A stretch of DNA of 44,158 nt from an uncultured Burkholderiales bacterium (GCA_937873395.1 CALMYH010000068.1:1-44158); one strand, 5' to 3'; numbered from the stretch's first letter, positions 31,092-39,812 are shown. The notes: generated by a model from the letters alone, not told the origin. Translations and numbers: made by a program.

Positions 31092-31124
31092 TGTACACTG
31101 AAACAACCAAACGGTATACCGTTT
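31092..31124 (+). promoter_or_regulatory. Rieske-operon promoter overlapped by a perfect 16-bp GntR operator
   Basis: AAACGGTATACCGTTT at 31109-31124 is a perfect palindrome with the GGTATACC centre expected of FCD-type GntR operators. A plausible promoter reads TGTACA (31092-31097), 17 bases, TATACC (31115-31120), so the operator covers the -10 box. Repression of the oxygenase genes, relieved by the pathway substrate, is the simple interpretation. Confidence 0.7.
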
Positions 31125-31149
31125 CTCAAACTCCTACTCAGGTCATGCC

Positions 31150-32541
31150 ATGAAAGCCGAACAGAACGACAAACTCACCCGGGTCGGCCCCGGTACACCC
31201 GGTGGCGAACTGCTGCGCCGCTACTGGCAACCGGTGGCGCTGCTCGACGAGTTCGACCCCCGCTTCGACCCGGCCATGGCCACCCGTCCGGTCAAGGCCA
31301 TCCGCCTGCTCGGTCAGGATCTCGTGCTGTTCAGGGACGCCCAGGGCCAGTTCGGCCTGCTCGACCGCGACTGCCCACACCGCGGCGCCGACCTCGCCTA
31401 CGGCCGCAACGAGGGCGATGGCCTGCGCTGCCCTTTTCACGGCTGGAAGTTCGACATCAGCGGCCAGTGCACCGAGACCCCGGCCGAACCGACCGGCAGC
31501 ACCCTGTGCCGGCGCATCCGCCAGCGCAGCTACCCGCTGCAGACCCGGGCCGGCGTGCTGTTTGCCTGGCTGGGTCCCGAAGGTTCCACCCCACCGCCGC
31601 TGCCCGCCCTCGACTGCTTCGAAGCCCCCGACTCGCACAGCTTTGCCTTCAAGGGCCTGTGGCACTGCAACTGGTTGCAGGCCTTCGAGGTCGGGATCGA
31701 CCCGGCCCACGCCTCCTATCTGCACCGCTTCTTCAACGACGCGTCGCTGGAGGACAGCTACGGCAAGCAGTTCCGCGGCGCCAGCCTGGGCGAGAAGGAC
31801 GGCGAACACTGGCCCATGACCCGTGTCATGCGCGAGTTCGGACAGCCCGACATCAGCCACGAAGCCATGCCCTGGGGCATCCGCCTGACCGCACTCAGAC
31901 GCATGACGGAAGACCTCATGCACGTGCGCATCACCAACGCGGTGTTCCCGCAGACCTTCGTCATCCCCCTGTCGCCCACCATGACCATCACGCAGATGCA
32001 TGTGCCGGTCGACGATACGCGCAACTACTGGTACGCCTTCTTCACCAGCTTCGACACCCCGGTGGACAAGGACACCATGCGCAGGCAGCGCCTGCCCGCC
32101 GTCACGCTGCCCGACTACATCCCCAAGGCAGGCCGGCACAACCACTGGGGCTTCAACCCCGAGGAACAGCAGTCCCGCACCTACCTGGGCATGGGCGAAG
32201 ACGACATCAACGTGCACGACCAGTGGGCCTGCGAGAGCATGGGCGCCATCCAGGACCGCACCCGCGAACACCTGGGCACCACCGACAAGGTGATCATGGC
32301 CAACCGCCGCCTGTTGCTGCAGGCCATGGACACGGTCGCGGCCGGAGGGACCCCGCCGGGCATCGCCGATCCGGCCCTGCACAGCAGGATCAGTGGCCCC
32401 GATACGGTCGACGGCATTGCTCCGGCAGCCGACTGGCAGACCTGGTGGCAGAACGCGGTAGAGCGCCGACGCGCGGATGCCCCCTGGCAAAACCCCCACC
32501 ACCATGGCGCAATGGCGTCCGCTGCGGCAGACGCGCTGTGA
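31150..32541 (+). CDS. Rieske non-haem iron oxygenase, alpha subunit (phthalate-oxygenase type)
   Basis: Terminal oxygenase of 463 residues. The Rieske [2Fe-2S] ligands are Cys75-x-His77 (DCPHRGADL) and Cys94-xx-His97 (CPFHGWKFD). The mononuclear iron site shows GIDPAHASYLHRFF with His187 and His192; the third ligand is an acidic residue further on. Length and the C-terminal region (PDYIPKAGRHNHWGFNPEEQQSRTY) match the phthalate 4,5-dioxygenase group, which works without a beta subunit. The next gene starts with a four-base overlap (GTGA). No flavin reductase is encoded alongside; only a ferredoxin two genes downstream. The substrate is unknown. Expression is probably controlled by the divergent GntR protein. 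Confidence 0.94.
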   Translation: MKAEQNDKLTRVGPGTPGGELLRRYWQPVALLDEFDPRFDPAMATRPVKAIRLLGQDLVLFRDAQGQFGLLDRDCPHRGADLAYGRNEGDGLRCPFHGWKFDISGQCTETPAEPTGSTLCRRIRQRSYPLQTRAGVLFAWLGPEGSTPPPLPALDCFEAPDSHSFAFKGLWHCNWLQAFEVGIDPAHASYLHRFFNDASLEDSYGKQFRGASLGEKDGEHWPMTRVMREFGQPDISHEAMPWGIRLTALRRMTEDLMHVRITNAVFPQTFVIPLSPTMTITQMHVPVDDTRNYWYAFFTSFDTPVDKDTMRRQRLPAVTLPDYIPKAGRHNHWGFNPEEQQSRTYLGMGEDDINVHDQWACESMGAIQDRTREHLGTTDKVIMANRRLLLQAMDTVAAGGTPPGIADPALHSRISGPDTVDGIAPAADWQTWWQNAVERRRADAPWQNPHHHGAMASAAADAL

Positions 32542-34028
32542 ACAAATCGACAGACTGCTTTGCCGCCCGCTGCGGCATCCACGACCCCGCGCGTGAGCTG
32601 GCCTGCGAGCAGGCACTGCGCCGGATGGAAGACGCCGGCGTCGAGCGGGTGCGCCTGAGCTGGTGCGACGCGCACGGCCTGCTGCGCGGCAAGACGCTGA
32701 TGCCCGCCGCAGCCGCACGCGCCTTGCGCGAGGGGGTCGGCATGGTCGGCACCCTGATGCTCAAGGACCATGCCGATCGCACGGCCTGGAAGGTGTTCGA
32801 GCGCGGCGCCACCGACGACATCCCAGGCTTCGCCGGCGCGGCCAACCTGATGCTCTTGCCCGACCCGGACAGCCTGGTGATGCTGCCCTGGTCACCCGGC
32901 ACCGCGTGGCTGCGCTGCCAGCCCTGGTTCCAGGACGGAACGCCGGTGCCCATGGACAGCCGGCGCGTGCTGCAGGACGCACTGAACCGACTGGCCCACA
33001 CCAGCCACGGCCTGAAGGTGGGTCTGGAGGTCGAGTTCCACGTCTACCGCCTGCTCGACGCCAGCCCCCAGCTCGACCCCGAGCTGGCCGCCTGGCCCGG
33101 ACTGCCGCCGCGGGTGGAAATGATCCACCCGGGTTACCAGTTGCAGGGCGAGGCCATGACCGACATGGCCGAGCCGGTGCTGCGCATCGTGCAGGACACG
33201 GCCCAGGCCTTGGGCCTGCCGCTGCAGTCACTGGAAATCGAACTCGGCCCCAGCCAGATCGAGGCCGTGTTCGACGCCACCGATGCCCTGACCGCCGCCG
33301 ACCAGATGGTGCTGTTCCGCAACGGCGTTCGCCAGGCGCTGCGGCGGGCCGGCTATCTGGCTACTTTCATGTGCCGCCCGCCATTTCCCAACATCATGTC
33401 CAGCGGCTGGCACCTGCACCAGTCCCTGGTCCGGCTGGACGACGGCGCCAACGCCTTTGCCCGCCCGGCCCCGGCGCCCGGCAGTGACGTCCTGGCCGCC
33501 AGCCACACCCTCTCGGACACGGGCTGCCAGTGGCTGGCCGGCCTGCTGGCGCACGCCGATGCCCTGGCCTGCCTGTGCACCCCGACCGCCAACGGATTTG
33601 GACGCTTCCGGCCCAACGCCCTGGCGCCCAAGGCGGCGGTCTGGGGCCGAGACAACCGAGGTGCCATGCTGCGCGTGGTCGGCGCACCGGGCGACCCCGC
33701 CACCCGCATCGAAAACCGCCTGGGCGAACCCGCGGCCAACCCCTACCTCTACATGGCTGCGCAGATCGCCGCCGGCCTCGACGGCATCGAGAAGGCACTG
33801 ACACCGCCGGGAGCCAGCGAAGACCCCTACGACCCCGGCCACCCCCACATCCCTGCCACACTGGGCGCCGCACTCGACGCCCTGGAGGCCGACATCGTGC
33901 TCACCGCCAGTCTCGGACAGGTCGCCACGGCGCACTTCCTGCGCATCAAGCGCGCCGAGGCAGCCCGTCACGCCGAAGCCGAAGACAAGCTTGAATTCGA
34001 CCGCCGCGAGTACTTCAGCCGCATATGA
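32538..34028 (+). CDS. Glutamine synthetase-like ligase (probable gamma-glutamylation enzyme)
   Basis: Glutamine-synthetase-fold protein of 496 residues starting at GTG 32538, which overlaps the oxygenase stop by four bases. It has the N-terminal beta-grasp region (RVRLSWCDAHGLLRGKTL) and a catalytic domain with GLEVEFHVY, LEIELGPSQIE, SSGWHLHQSL, NGFGRFRPNALAP and RIENRLGEPAANPYLYMA. These carry the metal-binding Glu and His residues and the ATP-site Arg. It lacks the GlnA adenylylation-loop context, so it is not the housekeeping enzyme. Relatives glutamylate amines in putrescine, isopropylamine and aniline breakdown (PuuA, IpuC, TdnQ). In an operon with a Rieske oxygenase, glutamylation of an amine substrate or product is a reasonable inference. 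The open frame runs far upstream through the oxygenase, but only as an antisense or shadow frame. Confidence 0.9.
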   Translation: MNKSTDCFAARCGIHDPARELACEQALRRMEDAGVERVRLSWCDAHGLLRGKTLMPAAAARALREGVGMVGTLMLKDHADRTAWKVFERGATDDIPGFAGAANLMLLPDPDSLVMLPWSPGTAWLRCQPWFQDGTPVPMDSRRVLQDALNRLAHTSHGLKVGLEVEFHVYRLLDASPQLDPELAAWPGLPPRVEMIHPGYQLQGEAMTDMAEPVLRIVQDTAQALGLPLQSLEIELGPSQIEAVFDATDALTAADQMVLFRNGVRQALRRAGYLATFMCRPPFPNIMSSGWHLHQSLVRLDDGANAFARPAPAPGSDVLAASHTLSDTGCQWLAGLLAHADALACLCTPTANGFGRFRPNALAPKAAVWGRDNRGAMLRVVGAPGDPATRIENRLGEPAANPYLYMAAQIAAGLDGIEKALTPPGASEDPYDPGHPHIPATLGAALDALEADIVLTASLGQVATAHFLRIKRAEAARHAEAEDKLEFDRREYFSRI

Positions 34029-34372
34029 CCTTCCTGGAACCCCATCCCATGATCTCCATCCGCCTCATCGCCACCGACGGCAGCGAACAGACCCTGCGGG
34101 CCATCCCGGGCCAGAGCCTGATGAAGGCCGCCGTCGACGCCAACATCACCGGCATCGAAGCCGACTGCGGCGGCACCCTCACCTGCGCCACCTGCCACGT
34201 CATGATCGAAGCGCCCTGGGCAGAGCAACTGCCGCCACCCAGCCGCGACGAGACAGACATGCTCGACTTCGCGGCCAGCCCGGTCCAGCCCAGCAGCCGT
34301 CTGAGCTGCCAGGTCGTGCTCAAGCCGGAGCTTGATGGCATGGTGGTGCACCTGCCCGCCAGCCAGCACTGA
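34025..34372 (+). CDS. [2Fe-2S] ferredoxin, adrenodoxin type
   Basis: Electron carrier of 115 residues. The cluster ligands follow the C-x5-C-x2-C...C pattern: Cys48, Cys54, Cys57 (DCGGTLTCATCHV) and Cys95 (LSCQVV). This spacing is that of adrenodoxin/putidaredoxin-like vertebrate-type ferredoxins. ATG 34025 overlaps the preceding stop by four bases (ATGA); ATG 34049 (MISIRLIATDG) is an alternative and matches the family N-terminus better. It should deliver electrons to the Rieske oxygenase of the same operon; the reductase is not encoded nearby. Confidence 0.94.
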   Translation: MTFLEPHPMISIRLIATDGSEQTLRAIPGQSLMKAAVDANITGIEADCGGTLTCATCHVMIEAPWAEQLPPPSRDETDMLDFAASPVQPSSRLSCQVVLKPELDGMVVHLPASQH

Positions 34373-34397
34373 GCTTCACCCCCGCACGCAGGACTCT

Positions 34398-34421
34398 GGT
34401 GGTGCCAGCGAAGGCACCACC
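34398..34421. terminator. Perfect hairpin between convergent ferredoxin and moaE genes
   Basis: GGTGGTGCC and GGCACCACC form a nine-bp perfect stem with the loop AGCGAA in the 72-base gap between two convergent genes. It lacks a T run on either side, so it may be a weak bidirectional terminator or an mRNA end-protecting structure. Confidence 0.45.
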
Positions 34422-34444
34422 TGAAAGGACCTTCGGCCCGCCGC

Positions 34445-34918
34445 TCAGGCGTTGGAACGCTCGATGCCCCACCGCGCCAGCGCCTCGTCGTCGCTGACCC
34501 GGGCGTCCACCCAGCGTGCGCCTCCGGGGGTCTGTTCCTTCTTCCAGAAGGGTGCCTGCGTCTTGAGGTAGTCCATCAGGAACTCGCACGCCTGAAAACT
34601 CTCCCCGCGGTGGGCCGACGTCACCGCCACCAGCACGATCTGGTCCAGCGGTTGCAGCACACCCACACGGTGGATCACGCGCGCACCGAAGATGTCGAAC
34701 CGGCGGAACGCCTCATCGATCATCGCTTCGATGGCCTTTTCGGTCATGCCCGGGTAGTGCTCCAGCTCCAGCGTGCTGACCGACTGCCCGTCATTCCGGT
34801 CACGCACCGTGCCGACAAACGAGCAGACCGCACCGACCCGCTGATCCTGCGAGCGCAGGCGCCCCACTTCCGCGGACAGGTCGAAGTCCCCGGTTTGGAT
34901 GCTGACGCGGCCGCTCAT
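34445..34918 (-). CDS. moaE: Molybdopterin synthase catalytic subunit
   Basis: Large subunit of molybdopterin synthase, 157 residues, which receives sulfur from MoaD thiocarboxylate to convert precursor Z into molybdopterin. It has AVCSFVGTVRD, LELEHYPGMTEKAI, RVIHRVGVLQPLD, VAVTSAHRGESFQACEFLMDYLKTQAPFWKKE with the active-site lysines of the KTxAPFWKKE motif. ATG 34918 lies two bases after the moaD stop; TTG 34924 is possible. It is the last gene of moeA-moaD-moaE. Confidence 0.96.
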   Translation of the reverse strand: MSGRVSIQTGDFDLSAEVGRLRSQDQRVGAVCSFVGTVRDRNDGQSVSTLELEHYPGMTEKAIEAMIDEAFRRFDIFGARVIHRVGVLQPLDQIVLVAVTSAHRGESFQACEFLMDYLKTQAPFWKKEQTPGGARWVDARVSDDEALARWGIERSNA

Positions 34919-34920
34919 GC

Positions 34921-35172
34921 TCAACCCCCGGTCACCGGCGGAAAAAACGCCACTTCCGCACCATCCTGCAGGCTGGCAGACTCGTCGGCCATGGTCTGGT
35001 TGAGCGACACGCGCACGGCGCGGCCACGCGCCAGGGCCTCCGCGTGCCCGGCCCCGCGGGCGACGAGTTCGTCGCGCAGGGCAGCCAGGGTGGAGGCTTC
35101 GGTGTCCACCGTTTCACTGCCATGGCCGATGGCCTCGCGGATGGAGGCGAAGTAACGCAGCTGGATTCTCAT
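34921..35172 (-). CDS. moaD: Molybdopterin synthase sulfur carrier subunit
   Basis: Ubiquitin-like sulfur carrier of 83 residues, MRIQLRYFASIREAIG at the start and FPPVTGG at the end. The C-terminal Gly-Gly is adenylated and turned into thiocarboxylate. Its ATG overlaps the moeA stop by four bases (ATGA). A longer open frame up to 35607 in this phase is a shadow of moeA. Confidence 0.96.
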   Translation of the reverse strand: MRIQLRYFASIREAIGHGSETVDTEASTLAALRDELVARGAGHAEALARGRAVRVSLNQTMADESASLQDGAEVAFFPPVTGG

Positions 35173-36470
35173 GTGAGCAATTCGGAAAGGGCAATGTAGT
35201 CCACCAGGTCGCCCCGTGCGATGGTGGTGCCGGCCGGGTTGTCCACCAGCCCGTCGGCCCAGCTGGCCGAGGTCAGAACGCCCGAAGTCTGGTTGGGGAA
35301 AAGATCGAGGCCACCTTCGCTGTTTCGACGCACCCGCAGGAACTCGCGCCGTTTGTCGGCACGGGGCAGGTCGAAATCCGCCCGCATCCTGATCGGACGC
35401 CAGGCATGAAGGCATCCGGCCAGGGGAACGCCCTGCAGTCGAAGCAGAAACGGCCGCACCAGCAGCAGAAAGGTGACAAAACTGGACACCGGGTTGCCGG
35501 GCAGTCCGATGAAGTGGCAGGGCTGACCGGCGTCCGTACCGGCACCGGCATCGCGCCGCACCGTGCCATACGCAAAGGGCTTGCCCGGTTTCATCGCAAT
35601 CTGCCACAGGTCCAGAGTCCCCAGCTGCTGTACCGCCGGTTTGATGTGGTCTTCTTCCCCCACCGACACGCCGCCGCTGGTCAGAATCAGGTCGTGGTGA
35701 TCGGCGGCGGTCCTGAGGGCGGCCAGGGTGGCCTCGCGCCGGTCGGGCACGATGCCCAGGTCGCTGACCTCGCAGCCCAGTCGCTCCAGCAGCCGGCGCA
35801 GGAAGAAGCGGTTGGAGTTGTAGATGGCACCGGCCACCATGTCTTCGGGGGCCACCTCGCCGGGCATCACCAGTTCGTCACCGGTGGAAAACAGCGCGAC
35901 CCGCGGACGGCCGACCACCTGAACGCGCGCTCGCCCCATGCCGGCCGCCAGACCGACCGAGGCTGGCGACAGCCGCACCCCGCGCGCCAGCACCACAGCA
36001 CCCAGGCTCACGTCTTCACCCGCACGGCGCACCCACTGACCGGGCTGCGGCACCACATCGATGTGCACCCCGTGGATGTCGCCACCCACCTCCCGGGTGT
36101 CCTCCTGCATCACGACCGCATCCGCGCCAGGCGGCATCGGCGCCCCGGTGAAGATGCGGGCGCAGGTGCCCGGCAGCAGCGGCATGCCGGCGTGTCCGGC
36201 CGCAATGCGCTGGGACACCGGCAAGACCACACCCGGCGCGGTCACGTCGGCCGAGCGAACGGCATAACCATCCATGGACGTGTTGTCCTGGGGCGGTACG
36301 TGCAGCGGCGACACCAGGTCCTCCGCCAGCACACGGCCATCCGCGTCAATGGTCGCCACCGTCTCCACAGCCGGAAGCGGCACAAGCTCCCGCAACAAGG
36401 CGGACAAGGCCTGATCCAGCGCCATCAGCGGAGAGCGGGTGCGGGGAATCGATGCATTCATGCCGGTCAT
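35169..36470 (-). CDS. moeA: Molybdopterin molybdenumtransferase
   Basis: Inserts molybdenum into adenylylated molybdopterin; 433 residues. It shows DNTSMDGYAVR, GTCARIFTGAPMPPGADAVVMQEDT, the MPT-binding domain with ALFSTGDELVMPGE and YNSNRFFLRRLLERLG, LTSGGVSVGEEDH, KPGKPFAYG and FIGLPGNPVSSFVTF. All the family's active-site features are present. ATG 36470 and ATG 36461 are both possible; the GGTGG about 10 bases before 36470 is weak. It begins about 37 bases after mobB and is translationally coupled to moaD. Confidence 0.96.
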   Translation of the reverse strand: MTGMNASIPRTRSPLMALDQALSALLRELVPLPAVETVATIDADGRVLAEDLVSPLHVPPQDNTSMDGYAVRSADVTAPGVVLPVSQRIAAGHAGMPLLPGTCARIFTGAPMPPGADAVVMQEDTREVGGDIHGVHIDVVPQPGQWVRRAGEDVSLGAVVLARGVRLSPASVGLAAGMGRARVQVVGRPRVALFSTGDELVMPGEVAPEDMVAGAIYNSNRFFLRRLLERLGCEVSDLGIVPDRREATLAALRTAADHHDLILTSGGVSVGEEDHIKPAVQQLGTLDLWQIAMKPGKPFAYGTVRRDAGAGTDAGQPCHFIGLPGNPVSSFVTFLLLVRPFLLRLQGVPLAGCLHAWRPIRMRADFDLPRADKRREFLRVRRNSEGGLDLFPNQTSGVLTSASWADGLVDNPAGTTIARGDLVDYIALSELLT

Positions 36471-36506
36471 CTGGTCAGGCCACCTTTCGCGCGAACAGAC
36501 AAGCTC

Positions 36507-37040
36507 TTACCGATAGGCTTCCGGGTTGTAGTCGAATCTTTCTCCATTGTCGACCAGCCAGGCTGCCACCGCATCGGCATCGCCCAGATCCAGTTGCGGC
36601 CGCAGGGTGTCCTGGGGCAAGCGGTCCTCGGCCGGGAGCGCAATGGCGGCCACAAAGGGGTCGTCCGGATAACGCACCGCCGTGGCGGTTGACGCTCGCC
36701 AGACCTCGATCTTGTGAAGGTTGCTGTCACGCCAGCCTTCGACCAGCACCCAGTCCACCCCGGGATGGAAGGCGGTCAGGACATCGTGCACCGAACGCTC
36801 ACCCGGTTGCTCGAAGGTCCGCTGCAGGACCAACCGCTCGGGCGAGACCGCCAGCACCTCGTAGGCCCCGGCCTCCCGGTGGCGCCAGCTGTCCTTGCCG
36901 GGCGGGTCCACCTCCAGTCCGTGGTGCGCGTGTTTCAGCACCGACACGCGCAGGCCACGCGACCGCAGCGCCGGGATCAGGCCCTCGATCAGCGTGGTCT
37001 TTCCCGAGCCGGAATTTCCTGCCAGGACAACGACTTTCAT
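36507..37040 (-). CDS. mobB: Molybdopterin-guanine dinucleotide biosynthesis adapter protein
   Basis: P-loop protein of 177 residues from ATG 37040 that assists MobA in attaching GMP to molybdopterin. It has VVVLAGNSGSGKTTLI (Walker A), VLKHAHHGLEVDPPGKDSWRHREAG and VDWVLVEGWRDSNLHKIEV, which are characteristic of MobB. It starts 17 bases after the thrC stop, joining the cofactor genes to the threonine operon. mobA is not in the window. Confidence 0.95.
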   Translation of the reverse strand: MKVVVLAGNSGSGKTTLIEGLIPALRSRGLRVSVLKHAHHGLEVDPPGKDSWRHREAGAYEVLAVSPERLVLQRTFEQPGERSVHDVLTAFHPGVDWVLVEGWRDSNLHKIEVWRASTATAVRYPDDPFVAAIALPAEDRLPQDTLRPQLDLGDADAVAAWLVDNGERFDYNPEAYR

Positions 37041-37057
37041 GACCCTCGTCTCCTGCG

Positions 37058-38488
37058 TCAGGCCGGACAATGCTCGGCCATGTAGCGTTTCACCGCCTCC
37101 GCGTCGGCCGGCATCACCTGCACCCGTTTGGGCAAGCGCTCGATCCCGTCGAACCTCGAAGGACGCTCGGGCTCACGCCCGAGTGCCTCACGGATGGTCT
37201 CGGCAAACTTGATCGGCAGCGCGGTCTCGAGCACCAGCACGGTCTCGTCGGCCAGGCGTCGTTCGCGCGCCACCTTCACGCCGTCGGCGGTGTGGGTGTC
37301 GATCATCACGCCAAAACGCTCGAAAGTGTCTTTGATGGTCGCCAGACGGTCGGCGTGCGTGCTCCTGCCACTGACAAAGCCGAATCGGCTGCCGGCCTGG
37401 GCAAACAGCGGATCAGTGCCGAGGTCGAAGCGACCGCTCAGGCGCAAGCCGTCGTCGAACAGCTGTTTTGTGCGCTGCGCATCGCGACCCAGCAGATCGA
37501 ACACAAAGCGCTCGAAGTTGCTCGCCTTGGAAATGTCCATCGACGGGCTGGAGGTCTCGTAGGTGTCGGCACTCTCGCGTACCCGGTAGGTGCCGGTGCG
37601 GAAAAACTCGTCGAGCACGTCGTTTTCGTTGGTCGCCACCATCAGACGCTCGATCGGCAGGCCCATCTGGCGCGCCACATGGCCGGCGCAGACATTGCCA
37701 AAGTTGCCCGAGGGAACGCAGAAACTGACCTTCTGGTCGTTGCGCTCGGTGGCCTGGAAGTAACCGGCAAAGTAATAGACCACCTGGGCCAGCAGACGCG
37801 CCCAGTTGATCGAGTTCACTGTCCCGATCTTGTAGCGACGCTTGAATTCCAGGTCGTTGGACACCGCCTTGACCATGTCCTGGCAGTCATCGAACACCCC
37901 TTGCACCGCGATGTTGTGGATGTTCTCGTCCATCAGGCTGAACATCTGCGCCTGCTGGAACGGGCTCATGCGGCCGTGCGGGCTCAGCATGAACACACGC
38001 ACCCCCTGCTTGCCGCGCATGGCGTACTCGGCCGCGCTACCGGTGTCGCCGCTGGTGGCGCCCAGGATGTTCAGCTGCTCGCCCCGACGCCCCAGTTCGT
38101 ACTCGAACAGGTTGCCCAGGAGCTGCATGGCCATGTCCTTGAAGGCCAGCGTCGGACCGTTGGACAGGGCCTCCAGGTACAGCCCCTCTTCAAGCCGTTT
38201 GAGCGGGACGATCGCTTCCGTGCCAAACACCTCGGCCGTGTAGGTCTTCCGACACAGCTCGTGCAGATCGGCCGCAGGAATGTCGTCCACGTAGAGCGAC
38301 AACACCTCAAAGGCGAGTGCCGCATAGCCCTGCTGCTTCAACACCGATCGCCAGCGCTCCAGAGTTGCGCCATCCACCTGCGGATACACCTCGGGCAGGT
38401 AAAGGCCACCATCGGGCGCAAGGCCTTCGAGCAGGATTTCGCAGAAGCGCTTGCGGTCCGGATGACCGCGGGTCGACAGGTACAGCAT
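37058..38488 (-). CDS. thrC: Threonine synthase
   Basis: PLP enzyme of 476 residues converting O-phosphohomoserine to threonine. The N-terminal domain begins MLYLSTRGHPDRKRF; the PLP lysine is Lys117 in SNGPTLAFKDMAMQLLG; GATSGDTGSAAEYA and VPSGNFGNVCAGHVA bind PLP and phosphate. Length fits the long (class II-like) enzymes of Proteobacteria and yeast. It follows hom by one base, so the two are co-translated. Confidence 0.97.
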   Translation of the reverse strand: MLYLSTRGHPDRKRFCEILLEGLAPDGGLYLPEVYPQVDGATLERWRSVLKQQGYAALAFEVLSLYVDDIPAADLHELCRKTYTAEVFGTEAIVPLKRLEEGLYLEALSNGPTLAFKDMAMQLLGNLFEYELGRRGEQLNILGATSGDTGSAAEYAMRGKQGVRVFMLSPHGRMSPFQQAQMFSLMDENIHNIAVQGVFDDCQDMVKAVSNDLEFKRRYKIGTVNSINWARLLAQVVYYFAGYFQATERNDQKVSFCVPSGNFGNVCAGHVARQMGLPIERLMVATNENDVLDEFFRTGTYRVRESADTYETSSPSMDISKASNFERFVFDLLGRDAQRTKQLFDDGLRLSGRFDLGTDPLFAQAGSRFGFVSGRSTHADRLATIKDTFERFGVMIDTHTADGVKVARERRLADETVLVLETALPIKFAETIREALGREPERPSRFDGIERLPKRVQVMPADAEAVKRYMAEHCPA

Positions 38489-38489
38489 G

Positions 38490-39812
38490 TCAGTTCAGCT
38501 CTTCCTTGCGGATCCGGGTGATCGGGGCCAGCACGCTGGGCAAGGCCTGCATGCGGGTCATCACCGCGTTCATGGTCCCTTCGAGCGTGTCGTGGGTCAG
38601 GATGATCAGATCGGTGGACGTGGCGCCCTCGCCCCCCACTTCATCGGCCTCACGCTGCAGCACGGCATCGATGCTCACGTCAGCCTCGGCCAGCAGACCG
38701 GTCACCCGCGACAGCACGCCGGCCTGGTCGGCCACACGAAGGCGCAGGTAGTAGCTGGTGCGAACCTCGGTCATCGGCAGCACCGGCAGGTCGCTCAGGG
38801 CGTCGGGCTGGAAGGCCAGGTGGGGCACGCGGTTGAGCGGATCGGCCGTGTGCAGGCGGGTGATGTCCACCAGGTCGGCCACCACCGCACTGGCGGTCGG
38901 CTCGCTGCCGGCGCCCTTGCCGTAGTAAAGCGTGGTGCCCACGGCATCGCCCTGCACCACCACCGCGTTCATGGCGCCTTCGACATTCGCGATCAGCCGC
39001 TTGGACGGCACGAGGCAGGGGTGAACCCGCAGCTCGACGCCACGCTCGTTGCGCTTGGTGATGCCCAGCAGCTTGATGCGGTAGCCCAGCTGCTCGGCGT
39101 AACGGATGTCGACAGCCGAAAGCTGGGTGATGCCCTCGACATGGGCCTTCTCGAACTGCACCGGAATGCCAAAGGCGATGGCGCTCATGAGGGTCGCCTT
39201 GTGCGCCGCATCGACCCCCTCGATGTCGAACGTCGGATCGGCCTCGGCGTAGCCCAGACGCTGGGCTTCCTTGAGCACCACATCAAAATCCAGGCCCTTG
39301 TCGCGCATTTCGGACAGGATGAAGTTGGTGGTGCCGTTGATGATGCCGGCGATCCATTCGATGCGGTTGGCCGTCAGGCCTTCGCGCAAGGCCTTGATGA
39401 TGGGAATGCCCCCCGCCACAGCGGCTTCGAAGGCCACCATCACGCCGCGAGCCGAGGCTGCCGCAAAAATCTCCGTGCCGTGTACCGCCAGCAGGGCCTT
39501 GTTGGCCGTGACCACGTGCTTGCCGGCCGCGATGGCCTCCAGCACCAGGGCTTTGGCCACGCCGTAACCCCCGATCAGTTCGATGACGATGTCGATGTCC
39601 GGATTGGCGATCACCTCACGCGCATCACCGACCACCGTCACATCCGGGCCAACGATGGCGCGTGCTCGTTCGGTGTCGAGGTCAGCCACCATGGTGATCT
39701 CGATGCCACGGCCGGCACGCCGCTGGATCTCTTCCTGGTTGCGCTTGAGCACGTTGAACGTGCCGCTGCCGACGGTGCCAATGCCCAGCAGGCCTACTTG
39801 GATCGGTTTCAT
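38490..39812 (-). CDS. hom: Homoserine dehydrogenase
   Basis: NAD(P)-dependent reduction of aspartate semialdehyde to homoserine; 440 residues. It has the Rossmann start QVGLLGIGTVGSGTF, ANKALLAVHG, the catalytic GGIPIIKALREGLTANRIEWIAGIINGTTNFIL region, EADPTFDIEGVDAAHK, and a C-terminal ACT domain (about 355-440, SYYLRLRVADQAGVLSRV) used for threonine feedback inhibition. It is upstream of thrC and 106 bases after alaA. Confidence 0.97.
   Translation of the reverse strand: MKPIQVGLLGIGTVGSGTFNVLKRNQEEIQRRAGRGIEITMVADLDTERARAIVGPDVTVVGDAREVIANPDIDIVIELIGGYGVAKALVLEAIAAGKHVVTANKALLAVHGTEIFAAASARGVMVAFEAAVAGGIPIIKALREGLTANRIEWIAGIINGTTNFILSEMRDKGLDFDVVLKEAQRLGYAEADPTFDIEGVDAAHKATLMSAIAFGIPVQFEKAHVEGITQLSAVDIRYAEQLGYRIKLLGITKRNERGVELRVHPCLVPSKRLIANVEGAMNAVVVQGDAVGTTLYYGKGAGSEPTASAVVADLVDITRLHTADPLNRVPHLAFQPDALSDLPVLPMTEVRTSYYLRLRVADQAGVLSRVTGLLAEADVSIDAVLQREADEVGGEGATSTDLIILTHDTLEGTMNAVMTRMQALPSVLAPITRIRKEELN

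Noticed and set aside
29781-32537. Plus-strand open frame of over 900 codons leading into the glutamine-synthetase-like gene
   Set aside because: It runs antisense to deoA and the GntR gene and out of frame through the Rieske gene. Only the part after GTG 32538 encodes a recognisable protein.
31150-34372. Aniline dioxygenase (tdn/atd) operon
   Set aside because: There is no small oxygenase subunit, no glutamine amidotransferase-like gene and no reductase; only the GS-like gene is in common.
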